Assembly (NCBI RefSeq): GCF_013340205.1
Contig: NZ_BJTG01000001.1
Location: 558,001-622,000, forward strand
DNA from: Anaeromyxobacter diazotrophicus
GTDB taxonomy: Bacteria > Myxococcota > Myxococcia > Myxococcales > Anaeromyxobacteraceae
Length of the DNA stretch: 64,000 nucleotides
Direction of reading: 5' to 3'
In this document: in pieces, positions 19,159 through 28,647 of the stretch
How positions within the stretch are numbered: position 1 is the stretch's first letter
How the letters are laid out: each line of letters starts with the position of its first letter
The notes under the pieces: model-generated
Told to the model about the DNA's origin: nothing
The model's input: the letters and a program-made list of their open reading frames with translations, nothing else
Databases searched by the model: none
Program-made: the position numbers and the translations under genes

Positions 19159-19929
19159 TCAGTGCAGGATCTGGCCGAGGAACGCCCGGATGCGGTCGTT
19201 CTCCTGCCGGTCGAAGAACGCGTCGGGCGGCGCCTCCTGGAGCAGGGCGCCGTGGTCGAAGAAGAGGATGCGATCCCCTACCTCGCGCGCGAACCGCATC
19301 TCGTGGGTGACCACGACCATGGTCATCCCGGAGCGGGCGAGGTCCTTCATCACGTCCAGCACCTCGTTGATCATCTCCGGGTCGAGCGCGCTGGTCGGCT
19401 CGTCGAAGAGCAGGACCTTGGGGTTCATGGCGAGCGAGCGCGCGATGGCGACGCGCTGCTGCTGACCGCCGGAGAGCTGGAAGGGGTGCTTGTGCGCGTG
19501 GTCGGCGAGGCCCACCCGCGTCAGGAGCTCGAGCGCGGCGCGGCGGGCCTCCGCCCGCGGCGTCCGGCGCACGCGGCGCGGGGCCAGCGCCACGTTCTCG
19601 AGGGCGGTCAGGTGGGGGAAGAGGTTGAACTGCTGGAAGACCATCCCCACCTCGCGCCGGATCGCGTCGAGGTTCCTCACGCTGTCGTTGAGCTCGATCC
19701 CGTCCACCACGATGCGCCCCGAGTCGTGCTTCTCCAGGCGGTTCAGGGTGCGCAGGAAGGTGCTCTTGCCGGAGCCCGAGGCGCCGACGATGACGGCCAC
19801 CTCGCCCTCGAAGAAGCGGGTGGACACGTCGCGCAGCACGTGGGCGGCGCCGAAGTGCTTGTTCACGCCCTCGGCCAGGATGAGCGGGCGGCGCGGCGCG
19901 GCGGGCGGGACGGGGTGCACGTGCGACAT
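19159..19929 (-). CDS. amino-acid ABC transporter ATP-binding protein
   Basis: A 256-residue ATPase of the polar amino-acid uptake family (GlnQ/HisP type). Motifs: Walker A GASGSGKST, Q-loop MVFQQFNLFPHLTALENV, signature LSGGQQQRVAIARSLAM, Walker B LLFDEPTSALDPEMINEVL and switch VVTHEMRFA. The FNLFPH and PEMINEVLDVM wording is diagnostic of this subfamily. I start at the ATG at 19929, which is 17 bases after the permease stop. It is the third gene of a set transcribed as binding protein, permease, ATPase, porin. Only one permease gene is present, so a permease homodimer is expected. Confidence 0.93.
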   Translation of the reverse strand: MSHVHPVPPAAPRRPLILAEGVNKHFGAAHVLRDVSTRFFEGEVAVIVGASGSGKSTFLRTLNRLEKHDSGRIVVDGIELNDSVRNLDAIRREVGMVFQQFNLFPHLTALENVALAPRRVRRTPRAEARRAALELLTRVGLADHAHKHPFQLSGGQQQRVAIARSLAMNPKVLLFDEPTSALDPEMINEVLDVMKDLARSGMTMVVVTHEMRFAREVGDRILFFDHGALLQEAPPDAFFDRQENDRIRAFLGQILH

Positions 19930-19946
19930 GGCGGGGTCCGCGCGGG

Positions 19947-20729
19947 TCAGCGCCGCTGTTCGACGTCGAGGCGGTGCTCGATGGCGCCCGAGATCTGGGT
20001 CAGGATGGTGGTGAGCACGAGGTAGATGGAGGCGGTCGCGATGAACACCGGCACCGGTTGGAAGGTGGCCGCCTGCACCCGGTTGCCGATGTTGGAGAGC
20101 TCCACCACCCCGATCACGTAGGCGAGCGACGAGTCCTTGAGGAGCGCCACCACGTTGTTCACGAGCGGTGGGAGCGCGATCTTGAAGCTCTGCGGGAAGA
20201 CCACGTCGGTGAAGGTCTGGAGCGGCGAGAGGCCGAGGGAGCGCGCCGCCTCGGTCTGGCCCCTGGGGACGGCCAGGATCCCGGCCCGGATGGCCTCGGC
20301 GTTGTAGGCGCCCACGTTCACCGCCAGCGCCATCGCCGCGGAGTTGAAGTCGGAGAGCCGGAGCCCCGGCGCGAGCATGGGCAGGGCGAGGAAGACGAAC
20401 AGCACCTGCACCAGCAGCGGCGTGCCCCGGACCGCCCACACGTAGAGGTCGGCCGCCCAGCGCACCGGCGGGAAGGCGGCGAGCTTGGCCACCGCGGCCA
20501 CCAGGCCGATCGCGATCCCCAGCACGCCGGCGACGAGCGTCAGCCAGACCGTGACGCGGGTCCCCTCGGCGAACTCCTGCGCCGCGGGCCCGATCGGCTC
20601 GGGCAGGAGCGCGAGCGGCCTCGCGATGAACAGCATGACGAGGACCAGCAGCGCGCTCGCCGCCGCGATGGTAGCGGTGCTGCGCTGCTGGCGCGTCCAG
20701 CCCCGGGGCCAGAGCGAGAGCACGTTCAT
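19947..20729 (-). CDS. amino-acid ABC transporter permease
   Basis: A 260-residue inner-membrane permease of the HisM/GlnP family. About five hydrophobic segments can be seen (first near residues 20-40; later LTLVAGVLGIAIGLVAAVAKL and VLFVFLALPMLAPGL). The EAA-type ATPase-contact loop reads EAARSLGLSPLQTFTDVVFPQ. The family marker RGTPLLVQVLF precedes it. The gene ends 17 bases before the ATPase gene and starts 31 bases after the binding-protein gene, so all three are one transcription unit. The amino acid transported is not determined. Confidence 0.92.
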   Translation of the reverse strand: MNVLSLWPRGWTRQQRSTATIAAASALLVLVMLFIARPLALLPEPIGPAAQEFAEGTRVTVWLTLVAGVLGIAIGLVAAVAKLAAFPPVRWAADLYVWAVRGTPLLVQVLFVFLALPMLAPGLRLSDFNSAAMALAVNVGAYNAEAIRAGILAVPRGQTEAARSLGLSPLQTFTDVVFPQSFKIALPPLVNNVVALLKDSSLAYVIGVVELSNIGNRVQAATFQPVPVFIATASIYLVLTTILTQISGAIEHRLDVEQRR

Positions 20730-20760
20730 GGCCGTCGCGGGCCGGCGTCGTGGCGTCCGC

Positions 20761-21519
20761 TCACCGGCAGCGGACGTCCTCGTTCATGTACTTCTTCGAG
20801 ATGGCCTCGTAGGTGCCGTCGGCCATGATCTCGGCCAGCGCCTTGTCGATCGCCTTCTCGAGCGAGGTGTTGCCCTTCTTCACGGCGCTCGCGATGCGCT
20901 CCACGAAGACGAAGTCGCCCATCTTGAGGCCGGCGGCCGGGTTCGACTCCAGCGCCGCCTTGGCGACGAAGCGGTCGGAGACCCACGCGTCGACGCGCCC
21001 GGCCACCAGCGCGGCGCGGGCGTCGGTGTCCTTGGGGAAGTTCTTCACCTCCTTCACGCCCGGGACCTTCTGGACGTGCTCGAGGTAGGTGGTCCCCGTC
21101 TGCACGGCGACGATCTTGCCCGCCAGGTCCTTGACCGTGCGGATGGCGGGATCCTTCGCCACGATGACCCCGCCCGAGCAGTAGTGCGGGTTCGTGAAGG
21201 TCACCGCCTTGGCGCGCTCCTCGGTGATGCCGAAGGAGGCGATCACCATGTCCCAGCGGTCCTGCCGCAGCCCGGCCAGGAGCGCGTCGAAGGAGAGGGC
21301 GCGCCACTCGATGCCCACGCCCATCTTCTTGGCCAGCGCCTCGGCCACGTCGATCTCGAAGCCGGTCAGGGTGGGGCCGCGGAAGAAGTTGAAGGGGGGG
21401 AAGGCGCCTTCGCTGGCGACGATGATCTTCCCGTCCTTCTTGATCTCCTCGAAGGTGCGGGCCTCGGCGCGCACCGCCACCAGGGCCAGGGTCAGGGCGA
21501 GGAGCTTGGTCGTCTTCAT
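20761..21519 (-). CDS. amino-acid ABC transporter substrate-binding protein
   Basis: A 252-residue periplasmic binding protein of family 3. It has a signal peptide (MKTTKLLALTLALVAVRAEA) and then GKIIVASEGAFPPFNFF, TGFEIDVAEALAKKMGV, the DMVIASFGITEERAKAVTFTNPHY hinge segment and GTTYLEHVQ. The start is the ATG at 21519, with AAGGGAA 6 bases before it. The ligand side chains I can see (aspartate in GFEIDV, arginine in ERAK) bind the alpha-carboxyl and amino groups in this family, so an amino acid is the probable ligand. It leads the transport operon. A possible promoter lies at 21670-21699. Confidence 0.92.
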   Translation of the reverse strand: MKTTKLLALTLALVAVRAEARTFEEIKKDGKIIVASEGAFPPFNFFRGPTLTGFEIDVAEALAKKMGVGIEWRALSFDALLAGLRQDRWDMVIASFGITEERAKAVTFTNPHYCSGGVIVAKDPAIRTVKDLAGKIVAVQTGTTYLEHVQKVPGVKEVKNFPKDTDARAALVAGRVDAWVSDRFVAKAALESNPAAGLKMGDFVFVERIASAVKKGNTSLEKAIDKALAEIMADGTYEAISKKYMNEDVRCR

Positions 21520-21669
21520 CGTGTTCCCTTCTCGAGCGGCGGGGATCCGGCCGTCCCTGGGCTGCGTGGTTTCGGCGACGGCGGCGCGAAGGGTTGGGAG
21601 CGCAGGCGCAGGGGAGCGCGTCGGGCCTCTTCGCGCAGCGCTTCGCCGCGCGCCCCTTCCGGGTAGCGC

Positions 21670-21699
21670 TTGGTAGCCCGCCGGGGACGCGGTTGTCAA
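21670..21699 (-). promoter_or_regulatory. possible sigma-70 promoter of the amino-acid transport operon
   Basis: Read on the minus strand, TTGACA (21699-21694) is followed after 18 bases by TACCAA (21675-21670). The -35 is perfect and the -10 weak. It would leave a leader of about 145 bases before the ATG at 21519. Confidence 0.35.
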
Positions 21700-21748
21700 T
21701 CGCTCGAGGCTTGGGCCGGGCGACGCCCAGCGGCGGTCCCCGCTCCGC

Positions 21749-22363
21749 TCAGCGCGGCTCCCCGTCGCGCGCCGCCTCGTCGAGCTGCCGGAAGGCCTCG
21801 AGCAGGGCCGCCTGCGGGTCCACCGCCACCGGGACCGCCTGCGCCACCGCGCCGTCGCCGTCGCGGCTCAACGTGAACTCGCCGTCCTCCCAGCGCACGA
21901 GCTGCTTCACCGCGTGCTGGATCTGCCGCGTCACCGCGTGCTCCACCGCCTCCGGGTCGACCAGGCCCGCGCGCACGAGCAGCTCGCCCACCGGGACGCG
22001 CGCCTCGGTCGCCCGGGCCGCCACCGCCTCCACCGCGGCGGGCGAGAGCTTCCGGTCGTAGGCGAGCACCTGGCCCAGCCGCGGCATGCCGGGGACTGTG
22101 GCGCCGACGATCTTGCCGTCGCGGAAGCGCAGCGCCGCGAGCCCGGCGCCGCCCCGGAACGCGAGCAGGCCGGAGCGGCGGCTGCCGCGCATGAACTCGA
22201 GGAGCTCCGGGACCGGCAGCGCCGAGAGCGTGCCGGCCAGGGACGCCGGCGGCCGGGGCTGCGCGGCCACCCGAGCCGATGGAGCCGAGGGGGCCGCGCC
22301 GCGCGCGGGCTGCGCGGTCACCCGGTGCAGCACGGGGATGGAGGGTTCGTCGTCGAGGCTCAT
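21749..22363 (-). CDS. DUF4388 (PATAN-type) domain protein
   Basis: A 204-residue protein. The core, GTLSALPVPELLEFMRGSRRSGLLAFR followed by AALRFRDGKIVGATVPG, is the DUF4388 domain common in deltaproteobacterial signalling and gliding-motility proteins. A helical segment follows with VGELLVRAGLVDPEAVEHAVTRQIQ, an FrzS/TipE-like repeat region, and WEDGEFTLSRDG. I prefer the ATG at 22363, because the 41 codons upstream carry many A/T third positions, unlike coding DNA here. However, a strong ribosome site (GAGGGGTGAGG) stands before another in-frame ATG at 22486, so the longer 245-residue form cannot be excluded. The specific role is unknown. Confidence 0.82.
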   Translation of the reverse strand: MSLDDEPSIPVLHRVTAQPARGAAPSAPSARVAAQPRPPASLAGTLSALPVPELLEFMRGSRRSGLLAFRGGAGLAALRFRDGKIVGATVPGMPRLGQVLAYDRKLSPAAVEAVAARATEARVPVGELLVRAGLVDPEAVEHAVTRQIQHAVKQLVRWEDGEFTLSRDGDGAVAQAVPVAVDPQAALLEAFRQLDEAARDGEPR

Positions 22364-22776
22364 GGAGCGATCGCGGGACCGCGCACCGATCGCGAGTTGC
22401 ACGTAGGATGCCGCCGGCCCACCGGCGCGAACCTCCTGCATTCGCAGCACAGTCCCGCTCGGGCGTCGCGCGATCGCGCGACGCATTGCCTCACCCCTCA
22501 GGTCGGCCAGGACTCCCGGACGGCAGCGCGGCCGCGCTTCCGTCGGGACCACCGGCTCGCGGCCACGGCCCGCGCCAGCGCCGCCGGTGCCGGCGCAACC
22601 CCGGGTTCTCGAGGGCCCTGGGACGGCGGGCCGCACCCCGCCGGCGTACCCTGCAACGCCCCGGACTCCCGGTCCTTTCCCCACCGGCGCGGGGTCGCCG
22701 GGCGCACCGCCACGGCACGTCCGCTGCAAACCCAGACGGCGCCGCTCCAGCGCGCTTCGACGCCGGCGGAGGCGCC
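22364..22776. other. divergent intergenic region
   Basis: This 413-base region separates the DUF4388 gene (minus) from the binding-protein/kinase pair (plus). It holds a sigma-54-like element at 22714-22727 and, if the longer start is right, the first 41 codons of the DUF4388 gene. Nothing else in it could be assigned. Confidence 0.6.
22713..22728 (+). promoter_or_regulatory. sigma-54-type promoter element
   Basis: CGGCACGTCCGCTGCA has GG at 22714-22715 and GC at 22726-22727 with exactly ten bases between, the invariant -24/-12 spacing, and differs from TGGCACG-N4-TTGCA at two positions. The start of transcription would be near 22739, 38 bases before the ATG at 22777. No enhancer-binding regulator gene is adjacent. 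Confidence 0.42.
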
Positions 22777-23622
22777 ATGACTTCCTGGAAGCTCGGCCTC
22801 ACGGCCACCCTGCTCGCGGCGGCCGCCGGCGCCGCTCCGGCCCCCGCCGTCGCCGGCGACGTCATCCGCGTGAACGGGTCGGGCAGCGCGCTCGACATGC
22901 TGAAGCCGCTGGTGCTGGCGTACGCCGCGTCGCACCGCCTGGAGCGGTTCCAGCTCGATCCGCCGCTCGGGAGCTCCGGCGCGATGAAGGCGCTCCTCGG
23001 CGGCGCCCTCGACGTCGCGGCCCTGAGCCGGGCCGTCCTGCCGCAGGAGGCCGCCGGCGGCGTGCGCGCCCTCGCGTACGGGCGCACGCCGCTGGTCATC
23101 GTCACCCACCGCGAGGTGGCGAGGTCCAGCGTCGACTCGGCCGAGCTGGAGCGCATCTACTCCGGCGCCACGCCCACCTGGCCCGGCGGCGAGCCGATCC
23201 GCGTCGTCCTCCGGCCGATGGCCGAGACCAAGACGGCCGTGCTGCGCGGCCTCTCCCCCGGGATGGCGCGGGCCGACGACATCGCCCGCGCGCGCCCGTG
23301 GGCGATCGTGGCCGTCACGGACCCGGAGTCGAACGAGCTGGTGGCGAGGACGCCGGGCGCCATCGGCGCGGCCACGCTGACCTCGATCCTGGTCGAGGGG
23401 CTCCCCCTGCGCCCCCTGGCGCTGGACGGCGTGCCCGGGACGGTCGAGGCCCTGGCGCAGGGCCGCTACCGGCTGGCCACCGACATCACCCTCGTCACCT
23501 CGGCGCGCTCCTCCCCCGAGGCCCTGGCCTTCGTGGAGTTCGCCTGCTCCGCCGAGGGGCGCGCCCTGGCGCGGAAGAGCGGGGTGCTCACGGAGGCGGG
23601 CGGGTGCGGGGAGCTCCGATGA
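22777..23622 (+). CDS. PstS-like phosphate-type substrate-binding protein
   Basis: A 281-residue exported protein (signal peptide ending near PAPAVAG) of the type-2 periplasmic binding fold. Phosphate-binding-protein landmarks are NGSGSALDMLKPLV at the N-terminus, GSSGAMKALLGGALDVAALSR, and ELERIYSGATPTWPGGEPIRVV. A ribosome site GGAGG precedes the ATG. No pst permease genes are nearby. The stop codon overlaps the start of a membrane hybrid histidine kinase (ATGA at 23619-23622). It therefore probably acts as the ligand-sensing partner of that kinase and not as a transporter component. The ligand, phosphate or another oxyanion or small acid, is not known. Confidence 0.82.
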   Translation: MTSWKLGLTATLLAAAAGAAPAPAVAGDVIRVNGSGSALDMLKPLVLAYAASHRLERFQLDPPLGSSGAMKALLGGALDVAALSRAVLPQEAAGGVRALAYGRTPLVIVTHREVARSSVDSAELERIYSGATPTWPGGEPIRVVLRPMAETKTAVLRGLSPGMARADDIARARPWAIVAVTDPESNELVARTPGAIGAATLTSILVEGLPLRPLALDGVPGTVEALAQGRYRLATDITLVTSARSSPEALAFVEFACSAEGRALARKSGVLTEAGGCGELR

Positions 23623-25688
23623 CCCGGCGCGCGGACGCGATCGCCTCCACGATGACGCTCCTCGCCGGCGCCGTGGCGGCCAGCGTCGTGCTCGGGATCC
23701 CCGCGCTCTGGTTCGGGGCCGGCTACCGGGGCGCCGCCGCCGCGCTCGACACGCAGGCGGAGGTGAACGCCCGGGACGCCGGCCGCCTGGTGGTGGCGAA
23801 CCCGCGGATGTGGATCTACGAGCAGGCCCGGCTCGCCGAGCTGCTCGAGCGGCGGGCGGCGTCCGGCGAGGCCGAGGCGCGGCGGATCCTCGACCTGGCG
23901 GGGAAGGTGGTGGCGGAGAGCGCCGACCCGCTGCCGCCGCCCACGCTCCAGCGCCGCCGCCCGATCTACGACGCCGGGGTCGCCGTCGCCCAGGTGGAGG
24001 TGGCGCGCTCGCTCCGGCCGCTCCTGCTCGAGACGGGCCTGGCGCTGGCGGGGGCGCTGCTGGCCGCCGCGCTCGCCTTCGCGGCGCTCCGGACCATCCC
24101 GCTGCGCGCCGTCCGCCACGCCTACGCGGCGCTCGAGGAGAGCGAGGCCCGGTACCGCACCCTCTACGGCTCGATGGCGGAGGGGCTGGCGCTGCACGGC
24201 GTCGTCCGGGACCGGGGCGGGGCCGCGGTGGGGTTCTCGGTGCTGGACGTGAACCCGGCCTTCTCGCGGATGCTCGGGGGCGACGCCGGCGCGCTCGTCG
24301 GCGCGGACGGCGCCTCGCTCCTCGGCGGCGCGCTCGCGCCGCACGTCCCGGACCTCCTGCGCGTGGCCGAGACGCAGGAGCCCCACGCCTTCGAGCTCAC
24401 CGTGGCGGAGCCCGCGCGCACGCTGCACGTCTCGGCGTTCTCGCCGCGCCGGGATCGCGTGGCGACGCTGGTCGAGGACGTCACCGACCGCCGCCAGGCG
24501 GAGGCGGCGCGGCGCCAGCTCCAGGAGCACCTCGCGCACGCCCAGCGGCTGGAGTCCGTCGGCCGCCTCGCCGGCGGCGTGGCCCACGACTTCAACAACA
24601 TCCTGACGGTCATCCTCTCCTACGCGCGGGCGCTCACCGAGGAGCTGAGGGGCGAGCAGCGGGACCACGCCGAGGAGATCGCGCGCGCGGGGCAGCGCGG
24701 CGCGGCGCTGACGCGCCAGCTCCTCACCTTCAGCCGCAAGCAGGTGCTGAGCCCGGAGGTGCTGCGAGTCGAGGACGTCCTCGCCAGCTTCTCGAGGATG
24801 ATCGGCCGGCTCCTCGGGGACGACGTCCGGCTCTCGATGGAGGTCGCGCCCGGCGTGGGCCGCGTCCGCATGGACCCGGCGCAGCTCGAGCAGGCGCTGG
24901 TGAACCTGGCGGTGAACGCGCGCGACGCCATGCCCGGCGGCGGCCAGCTCCTCATCCGGGCCGGCGACGCCGAGCTCGGCCCGGCGGAGGCGGAGCGCGC
25001 CGGCCTGCCGGCGGGTCCCTACGTCGCCATCTCCGTCACCGACACCGGCACGGGCATGGACGCCGCCACGCTGAGCCGCGTCTTCGAGCCGTTCTTCACG
25101 ACCAAGCCCAAGGGGAAGGGCACCGGCCTCGGCCTCGCCATGGTCCTCGGCGCCGTCGAGCAGGGCGGGGGCCGCGTCGGCGTGGCGAGCGCGCCGGGCG
25201 CGGGCACCACCTTCACGCTCCACCTGCCGCGCGTGCCGGGCGAGGCGGCGCGGGCGACCCCGGCGCCGGCCCGCGCCGGCGCGGTCCCCGGCGGGCACGG
25301 CGAGCGCGTCCTGCTGGTGGACGACGAGCCCCAGCTCCGCGCGGCGGTCCGGCTCTTCCTCACCGGGGGCGGCTACCAGGTGATCGAGGCGGCCAGCGGC
25401 GACGAGGGGCTGGCGGCCTTCCGGGCGAGCGGGGACGCGATCGACCTCGTGCTCACGGACCTCGTGATGCCGGGCACGAGCGGCGTGGCGCTCGGGCGCG
25501 CCGTCGCCGAGCTCCGCCCCGTGCCCGTCCTCTACATGTCGGGCTACAGCGAGGAGGTCGCGTCCGGCCAGGAGGCGCTCCCGCCCGAGCGCTTCCTGCA
25601 GAAGCCGTTCGAGCGCGAGGTCCTGCTGGAGCGGGTCCACCGCGCGCTGGCGGCGCACCGGGACGCCGCCATGGGCCGCGCCTCCTAG
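23619..25688 (+). CDS. membrane hybrid histidine kinase (PAS-HisKA-HATPase-REC)
   Basis: A 689-residue sensor. Two transmembrane segments (about 10-32 and 122-145) bracket a periplasmic domain of about 90 residues. A PAS-like region follows at about 165-290, then the HisKA box with the phospho-acceptor His323 in [11 protein letters not shown], a HATPase domain with [21 protein letters not shown] and KGTGLGLAM, and a C-terminal receiver domain with Asp614 in [10 protein letters not shown] and Lys in QKPF. The VAHDFNN type of kinase usually signals through its own receiver to a separate regulator. Its start overlaps the stop of the binding-protein gene by four bases, so the two are coupled. The stop shares CTAG with pyrF on the other strand. 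Confidence 0.93.
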   Translation: MTRRADAIASTMTLLAGAVAASVVLGIPALWFGAGYRGAAAALDTQAEVNARDAGRLVVANPRMWIYEQARLAELLERRAASGEAEARRILDLAGKVVAESADPLPPPTLQRRRPIYDAGVAVAQVEVARSLRPLLLETGLALAGALLAAALAFAALRTIPLRAVRHAYAALEESEARYRTLYGSMAEGLALHGVVRDRGGAAVGFSVLDVNPAFSRMLGGDAGALVGADGASLLGGALAPHVPDLLRVAETQEPHAFELTVAEPARTLHVSAFSPRRDRVATLVEDVTDRRQAEAARRQLQEHLAHAQRLESVGRLAGGVAHDFNNILTVILSYARALTEELRGEQRDHAEEIARAGQRGAALTRQLLTFSRKQVLSPEVLRVEDVLASFSRMIGRLLGDDVRLSMEVAPGVGRVRMDPAQLEQALVNLAVNARDAMPGGGQLLIRAGDAELGPAEAERAGLPAGPYVAISVTDTGTGMDAATLSRVFEPFFTTKPKGKGTGLGLAMVLGAVEQGGGRVGVASAPGAGTTFTLHLPRVPGEAARATPAPARAGAVPGGHGERVLLVDDEPQLRAAVRLFLTGGGYQVIEAASGDEGLAAFRASGDAIDLVLTDLVMPGTSGVALGRAVAELRPVPVLYMSGYSEEVASGQEALPPERFLQKPFEREVLLERVHRALAAHRDAAMGRAS

Positions 25689-26398
25689 CCCCCGGACGGC
25701 CGCGCCGTCGCGCCGGGGAGTGCGGCGGCGAGGGCCCGCGCCGCCGCCGCCGGATCGGGCGCGTCGCGCAGGGGCCTCCCCACGACGAGCACGTCGGCGC
25801 CGGCCCGCACCGCGGCCTCGGGCGTCGCCACCCGGGACTGGTCGCCCCGCGCCGCGCCGGCCGGACGGACCCCCGGGACGACCAGCAGCGGCCCGGGCCC
25901 GACGGCGGCGCGCACCGCCGCGACCTCCAGCGGCGAGCAGACGAGGCCGCCCGCGCCCGCGCCGACCGCCAGCTTCGCGAGGCGCACCACCGCCGCCTCG
26001 GGCGGACCGGCCAGGCCGACCGCGTCGAGCGCCGCCGCGTCGAGGCTCGTCAGCACCGTCACCGCGAGCACCCGCACCCCCGGCCCGGCGCCGCGCACCG
26101 CGGCGGCGATCATGTCGGCGCCGCCACCGGCGTGGACGGTGAGGAGCGCCGCCCCGCTCCGGGCCGCGCTCCGGGCCGCGCCCTCGACCGTGTTCGGGAT
26201 GTCGTGCAGCTTGAGGTCCAGGAACACCGGCCGGCCCAGCGCCGCCGCCGCGCGCACGGCCGGCGGGCCCTCGGCGGCGAACAGCTCGAGGCCCACCTTG
26301 AGCATCCCGACCTCGGGCGCCACCGCGCGGGCGAACGGCTCGGCCGCGCTCCAGCTCCCGAAGTCGAGGGCGGCGCAGAGGCGCTCGCGGCCGCTCAC
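25685..26398 (-). CDS. pyrF: orotidine-5'-phosphate decarboxylase
   Basis: This enzyme makes UMP from OMP in pyrimidine synthesis. The 237-residue protein has the catalytic [11 protein letters not shown] motif with the Lys/Asp array, [10 protein letters not shown] at the first strand, [15 protein letters not shown], and VVPGVRP with GDQSR near the phosphate site, as in the short bacterial group I enzymes. The start is GTG at 26398 inside GTGA, whose TGA ends proS, so it is translationally coupled to proS. Its stop codon overlaps that of the convergent kinase gene in the palindrome CTAG at 25685-25688, so there is no room for a terminator between them. Confidence 0.95.
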   Translation of the reverse strand: MSGRERLCAALDFGSWSAAEPFARAVAPEVGMLKVGLELFAAEGPPAVRAAAALGRPVFLDLKLHDIPNTVEGAARSAARSGAALLTVHAGGGADMIAAAVRGAGPGVRVLAVTVLTSLDAAALDAVGLAGPPEAAVVRLAKLAVGAGAGGLVCSPLEVAAVRAAVGPGPLLVVPGVRPAGAARGDQSRVATPEAAVRAGADVLVVGRPLRDAPDPAAAARALAAALPGATARPSGG

Positions 26399-28137
26399 GC
26401 CTGCCCCACCCCGGTCTCGCGCGCCACGAGCGCGGCCGCCCTGGCCGCCACCTCGGCGAGCGGCACGAGCTCGACGTCCTTCGTGCCGCGCCGCTTCCAC
26501 TCCGCCTTCCCCTCGGCGAGGCCGCGCTTGCCGACCGCGATGCGGATGGGGATACCGAGCAGGTCGGCGTCCTTGAACTTCACCCCGGCGCGCTCGTCGC
26601 GGTCGTCGTAGAGGACGTCCACGCCGGCCTTCGCCAGCGCGGCGCAGATCTCCTCGGCCGCCTGCACCAGCTCGGGCTCCTTGCCCAGCGTGAGGACGGT
26701 GGCGCGGTAGGGCGCGATGGCGAGCGGCCAGACGATGCCGTCCTGATCGTGGTGCAGCTCGATCGCGGCCGCCATGATGCGCTCGACCCCGATGCCGTAG
26801 CTGCCCATGACGATGGGCGTCTCCGAGCCGTCGGCCTTGAGCACGTTCGCCTTCATCGACACCGAGTACTTGGTGCCGAGCTTGAAGATGTGCCCCACCT
26901 CGAGCGCCTTGAAGACGTCGAGCGTGCCGTCGCAGCGCGGGCACCCCTCGCCCGCCTTCACGGTGCGCAGCTCCGCCACCTTGCCATGGCGGAGGAGGTC
27001 GCGCTCGACGTCCACGCCCCGCAGGTGGAAGCCGTCCTCGTTCGCGCCGGTCACCATGTCCTTGCGCCCGGCCAGCGCCGGGTCGACGAAGACCGGCGCC
27101 TTCGCGAACGCGACCGCGCCGAGCGAGCCGGCCCGCGCGCCCATGAGCGGCGGGATCTCCTCGGGGTGCGCGGGCCGCAGGAGCTGGGCGCCGCTGGCCG
27201 TCTGCAGCTTCGCCTCGTTGAGCTCGTGGTCGCCCCGCACCACGGCGAGGATCGGCTTCTCGTCGGCCATGTAGACGAGGGTCTTGAGCTGCCGGCGGGC
27301 CGGCACGCCGTGCGGGGGCTGCGAGAGCGCCTCGATGGTGACGACGCCCGGGGTGGCGAACTTCTCGGGCGAGGGCAGGCCCGGCCCGTCCTGCTCGGCC
27401 GCGATGCGCGAGGTGGCGGTCTCGGTGTTGGCGGCGTAGCGGCACTTCGGGCAGGCGGCGACGAGGTCCTCGCCGGCCTCGGTGCGGACCATGAACTCCT
27501 GCGAGGCGGAGCCGCCCATGGCGCCCGAGTGCGCCTGGACGGCGACGAAGTCGAGCCCGCAGCGCGTGAAGATCTTCTCGTACGCCCGGCGCTCGTCCTC
27601 GTAGCTCTTGTCCAGCCCGGCCTGGTCCACGTCGAAGGAGTAGGCGTCCTTCATGGTGAACTGGCGCACGCGGAGCAGGCCCGACTTGGGCCGCGGCTCG
27701 TCTCGGAACTTGGTCTGGATCTGGTACCAGACCTGCGGCAGCTGGCGGTAGCTGCGCAGCTCGTCGCGCGCGATGGCGGTGAAGATCTCCTCGTGGGTCA
27801 TGCCGAGGCAGTACTCGCCGTTCTTGCGGTCGCGCAGGCGGAACATGTTGTCGCCCATGACCTCCCAGCGGCCCGACTCCTTCCAGATCTCGGCCGGGTG
27901 GAGCGCGGGGAGGAAGAACTCCTGACCGCCGATGGCGTCCATCTCCTCGCGGACGATGGCCTCGATCTTGGTGAGCGCGCGCTTGGCGAGCGGCAGGTAG
28001 TCGTAGATCCCGGCGCCGAGCTGCCGGATGAAGCCGGCGCGCACGAGCAGCTTGTGGGAGGCGACCTGCGCGTCGGCCGGCGCCTCCTTGAGCGTGGGGA
28101 TGAAGAGCTGGCTGAAGCGGGCGACGGTCGTCGTCAT
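26395..28137 (-). CDS. proS: prolyl-tRNA synthetase
   Basis: A 580-residue class II aminoacyl-tRNA synthetase that charges tRNA-Pro. Motif 2/3 elements of class II ([26 protein letters not shown] and [13 protein letters not shown]) and the bacterial-type editing (INS) domain between about residues 225 and 385 are present, as is the C-terminal anticodon-binding domain ([27 protein letters not shown]). The length is typical of the long bacterial ProS. It is followed by pyrF with a four-base overlap. A TATAAA sequence lies just before the start, within a short 81-base upstream gap. Confidence 0.97.
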   Translation of the reverse strand: MTTTVARFSQLFIPTLKEAPADAQVASHKLLVRAGFIRQLGAGIYDYLPLAKRALTKIEAIVREEMDAIGGQEFFLPALHPAEIWKESGRWEVMGDNMFRLRDRKNGEYCLGMTHEEIFTAIARDELRSYRQLPQVWYQIQTKFRDEPRPKSGLLRVRQFTMKDAYSFDVDQAGLDKSYEDERRAYEKIFTRCGLDFVAVQAHSGAMGGSASQEFMVRTEAGEDLVAACPKCRYAANTETATSRIAAEQDGPGLPSPEKFATPGVVTIEALSQPPHGVPARRQLKTLVYMADEKPILAVVRGDHELNEAKLQTASGAQLLRPAHPEEIPPLMGARAGSLGAVAFAKAPVFVDPALAGRKDMVTGANEDGFHLRGVDVERDLLRHGKVAELRTVKAGEGCPRCDGTLDVFKALEVGHIFKLGTKYSVSMKANVLKADGSETPIVMGSYGIGVERIMAAAIELHHDQDGIVWPLAIAPYRATVLTLGKEPELVQAAEEICAALAKAGVDVLYDDRDERAGVKFKDADLLGIPIRIAVGKRGLAEGKAEWKRRGTKDVELVPLAEVAARAAALVARETGVGQA

Positions 28138-28218
28138 GGCCGGGCTTTATACCGCAGCCCACGCCGCCGCACAGCGCCCGCGGCGGCGACGGCGCTCACC
28201 GTCGCCGCCGCCGGCCCG

Positions 28219-28542
28219 CTACGGGCCGGTCCAGGTCCGCTGCTGGAAGAGGAGCGGGTCGATCGACTCGGCCCCGGCGCTCTCCGGCGGGGCGGCCAGG
28301 GCGCGGGCGGTGGCCGCGCCGTCGGCGGGGCGCGGGCGGCGCGCCTGGACGCGCGCGGGCGCGGGGTCGGTCGCGTCGCCCCGCTCCCAGGTCATGGGGG
28401 AGGCCTCCTCGCCGCCGGGGGCCACCGCGGCGGCCCCGGGGTCCTGGCCCGGCGCCCCGGTCGCCTCGGGGCCGTACTGAGGGTCGGTGGGGACCGTCGC
28501 GCGCAGGAGCGCGGAGGCGGCGTACAGCGCGAGCGTCGTCAT
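28219..28542 (-). CDS. small secreted-looking protein, unknown, with ECF-type promoter
   Basis: A 107-residue protein with a short hydrophobic N-terminus (TTLALYAASALLRATV) and then a Pro/Ala/Gly-rich low-complexity body ending FQQRTWTGP. I recognise no domain. The reading frame keeps the high G/C third-position bias of real genes, and AAAGGAG stands 12 bases before the ATG. The main reason to take it seriously is an upstream element (28618-28643) closely resembling the putative ECF promoters of the neighbouring sigma-factor cluster, which would make it a member of the same regulon. Whether it is exported is uncertain. Confidence 0.5.
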   Translation of the reverse strand: MTTLALYAASALLRATVPTDPQYGPEATGAPGQDPGAAAVAPGGEEASPMTWERGDATDPAPARVQARRPRPADGAATARALAAPPESAGAESIDPLLFQQRTWTGP

Positions 28543-28617
28543 GAGGGTGCTGCTCCTTTCGATTCGGTGGACGGGCGCCGGAGGGCGGCGTGACCGCCGC
28601 GGCGCCTCGCCGGTCCC

Positions 28618-28643
28618 GACGCCCGGCGGCGCCGGACCGTTCC
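28618..28643 (-). promoter_or_regulatory. ECF-type promoter element C
   Basis: On the minus strand GGAAC (28643-28639) and CGTC (28621-28618) are separated by 17 bases. The first nine bases GGAACGGTC are identical to the element at 30662. It points at the small gene starting at 28542 and lies in the 105-base gap after the anti-sigma gene. Confidence 0.45.
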
Positions 28644-28647
28644 ACGA

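Noticed and set aside
21749-22486. Longer DUF4388 protein starting at 22486
   Set aside because: It has a strong ribosome site, but about a quarter of its first 41 codons end in A or T, unlike the rest of the gene. It is kept as an alternative in the feature entry, not as the main call.
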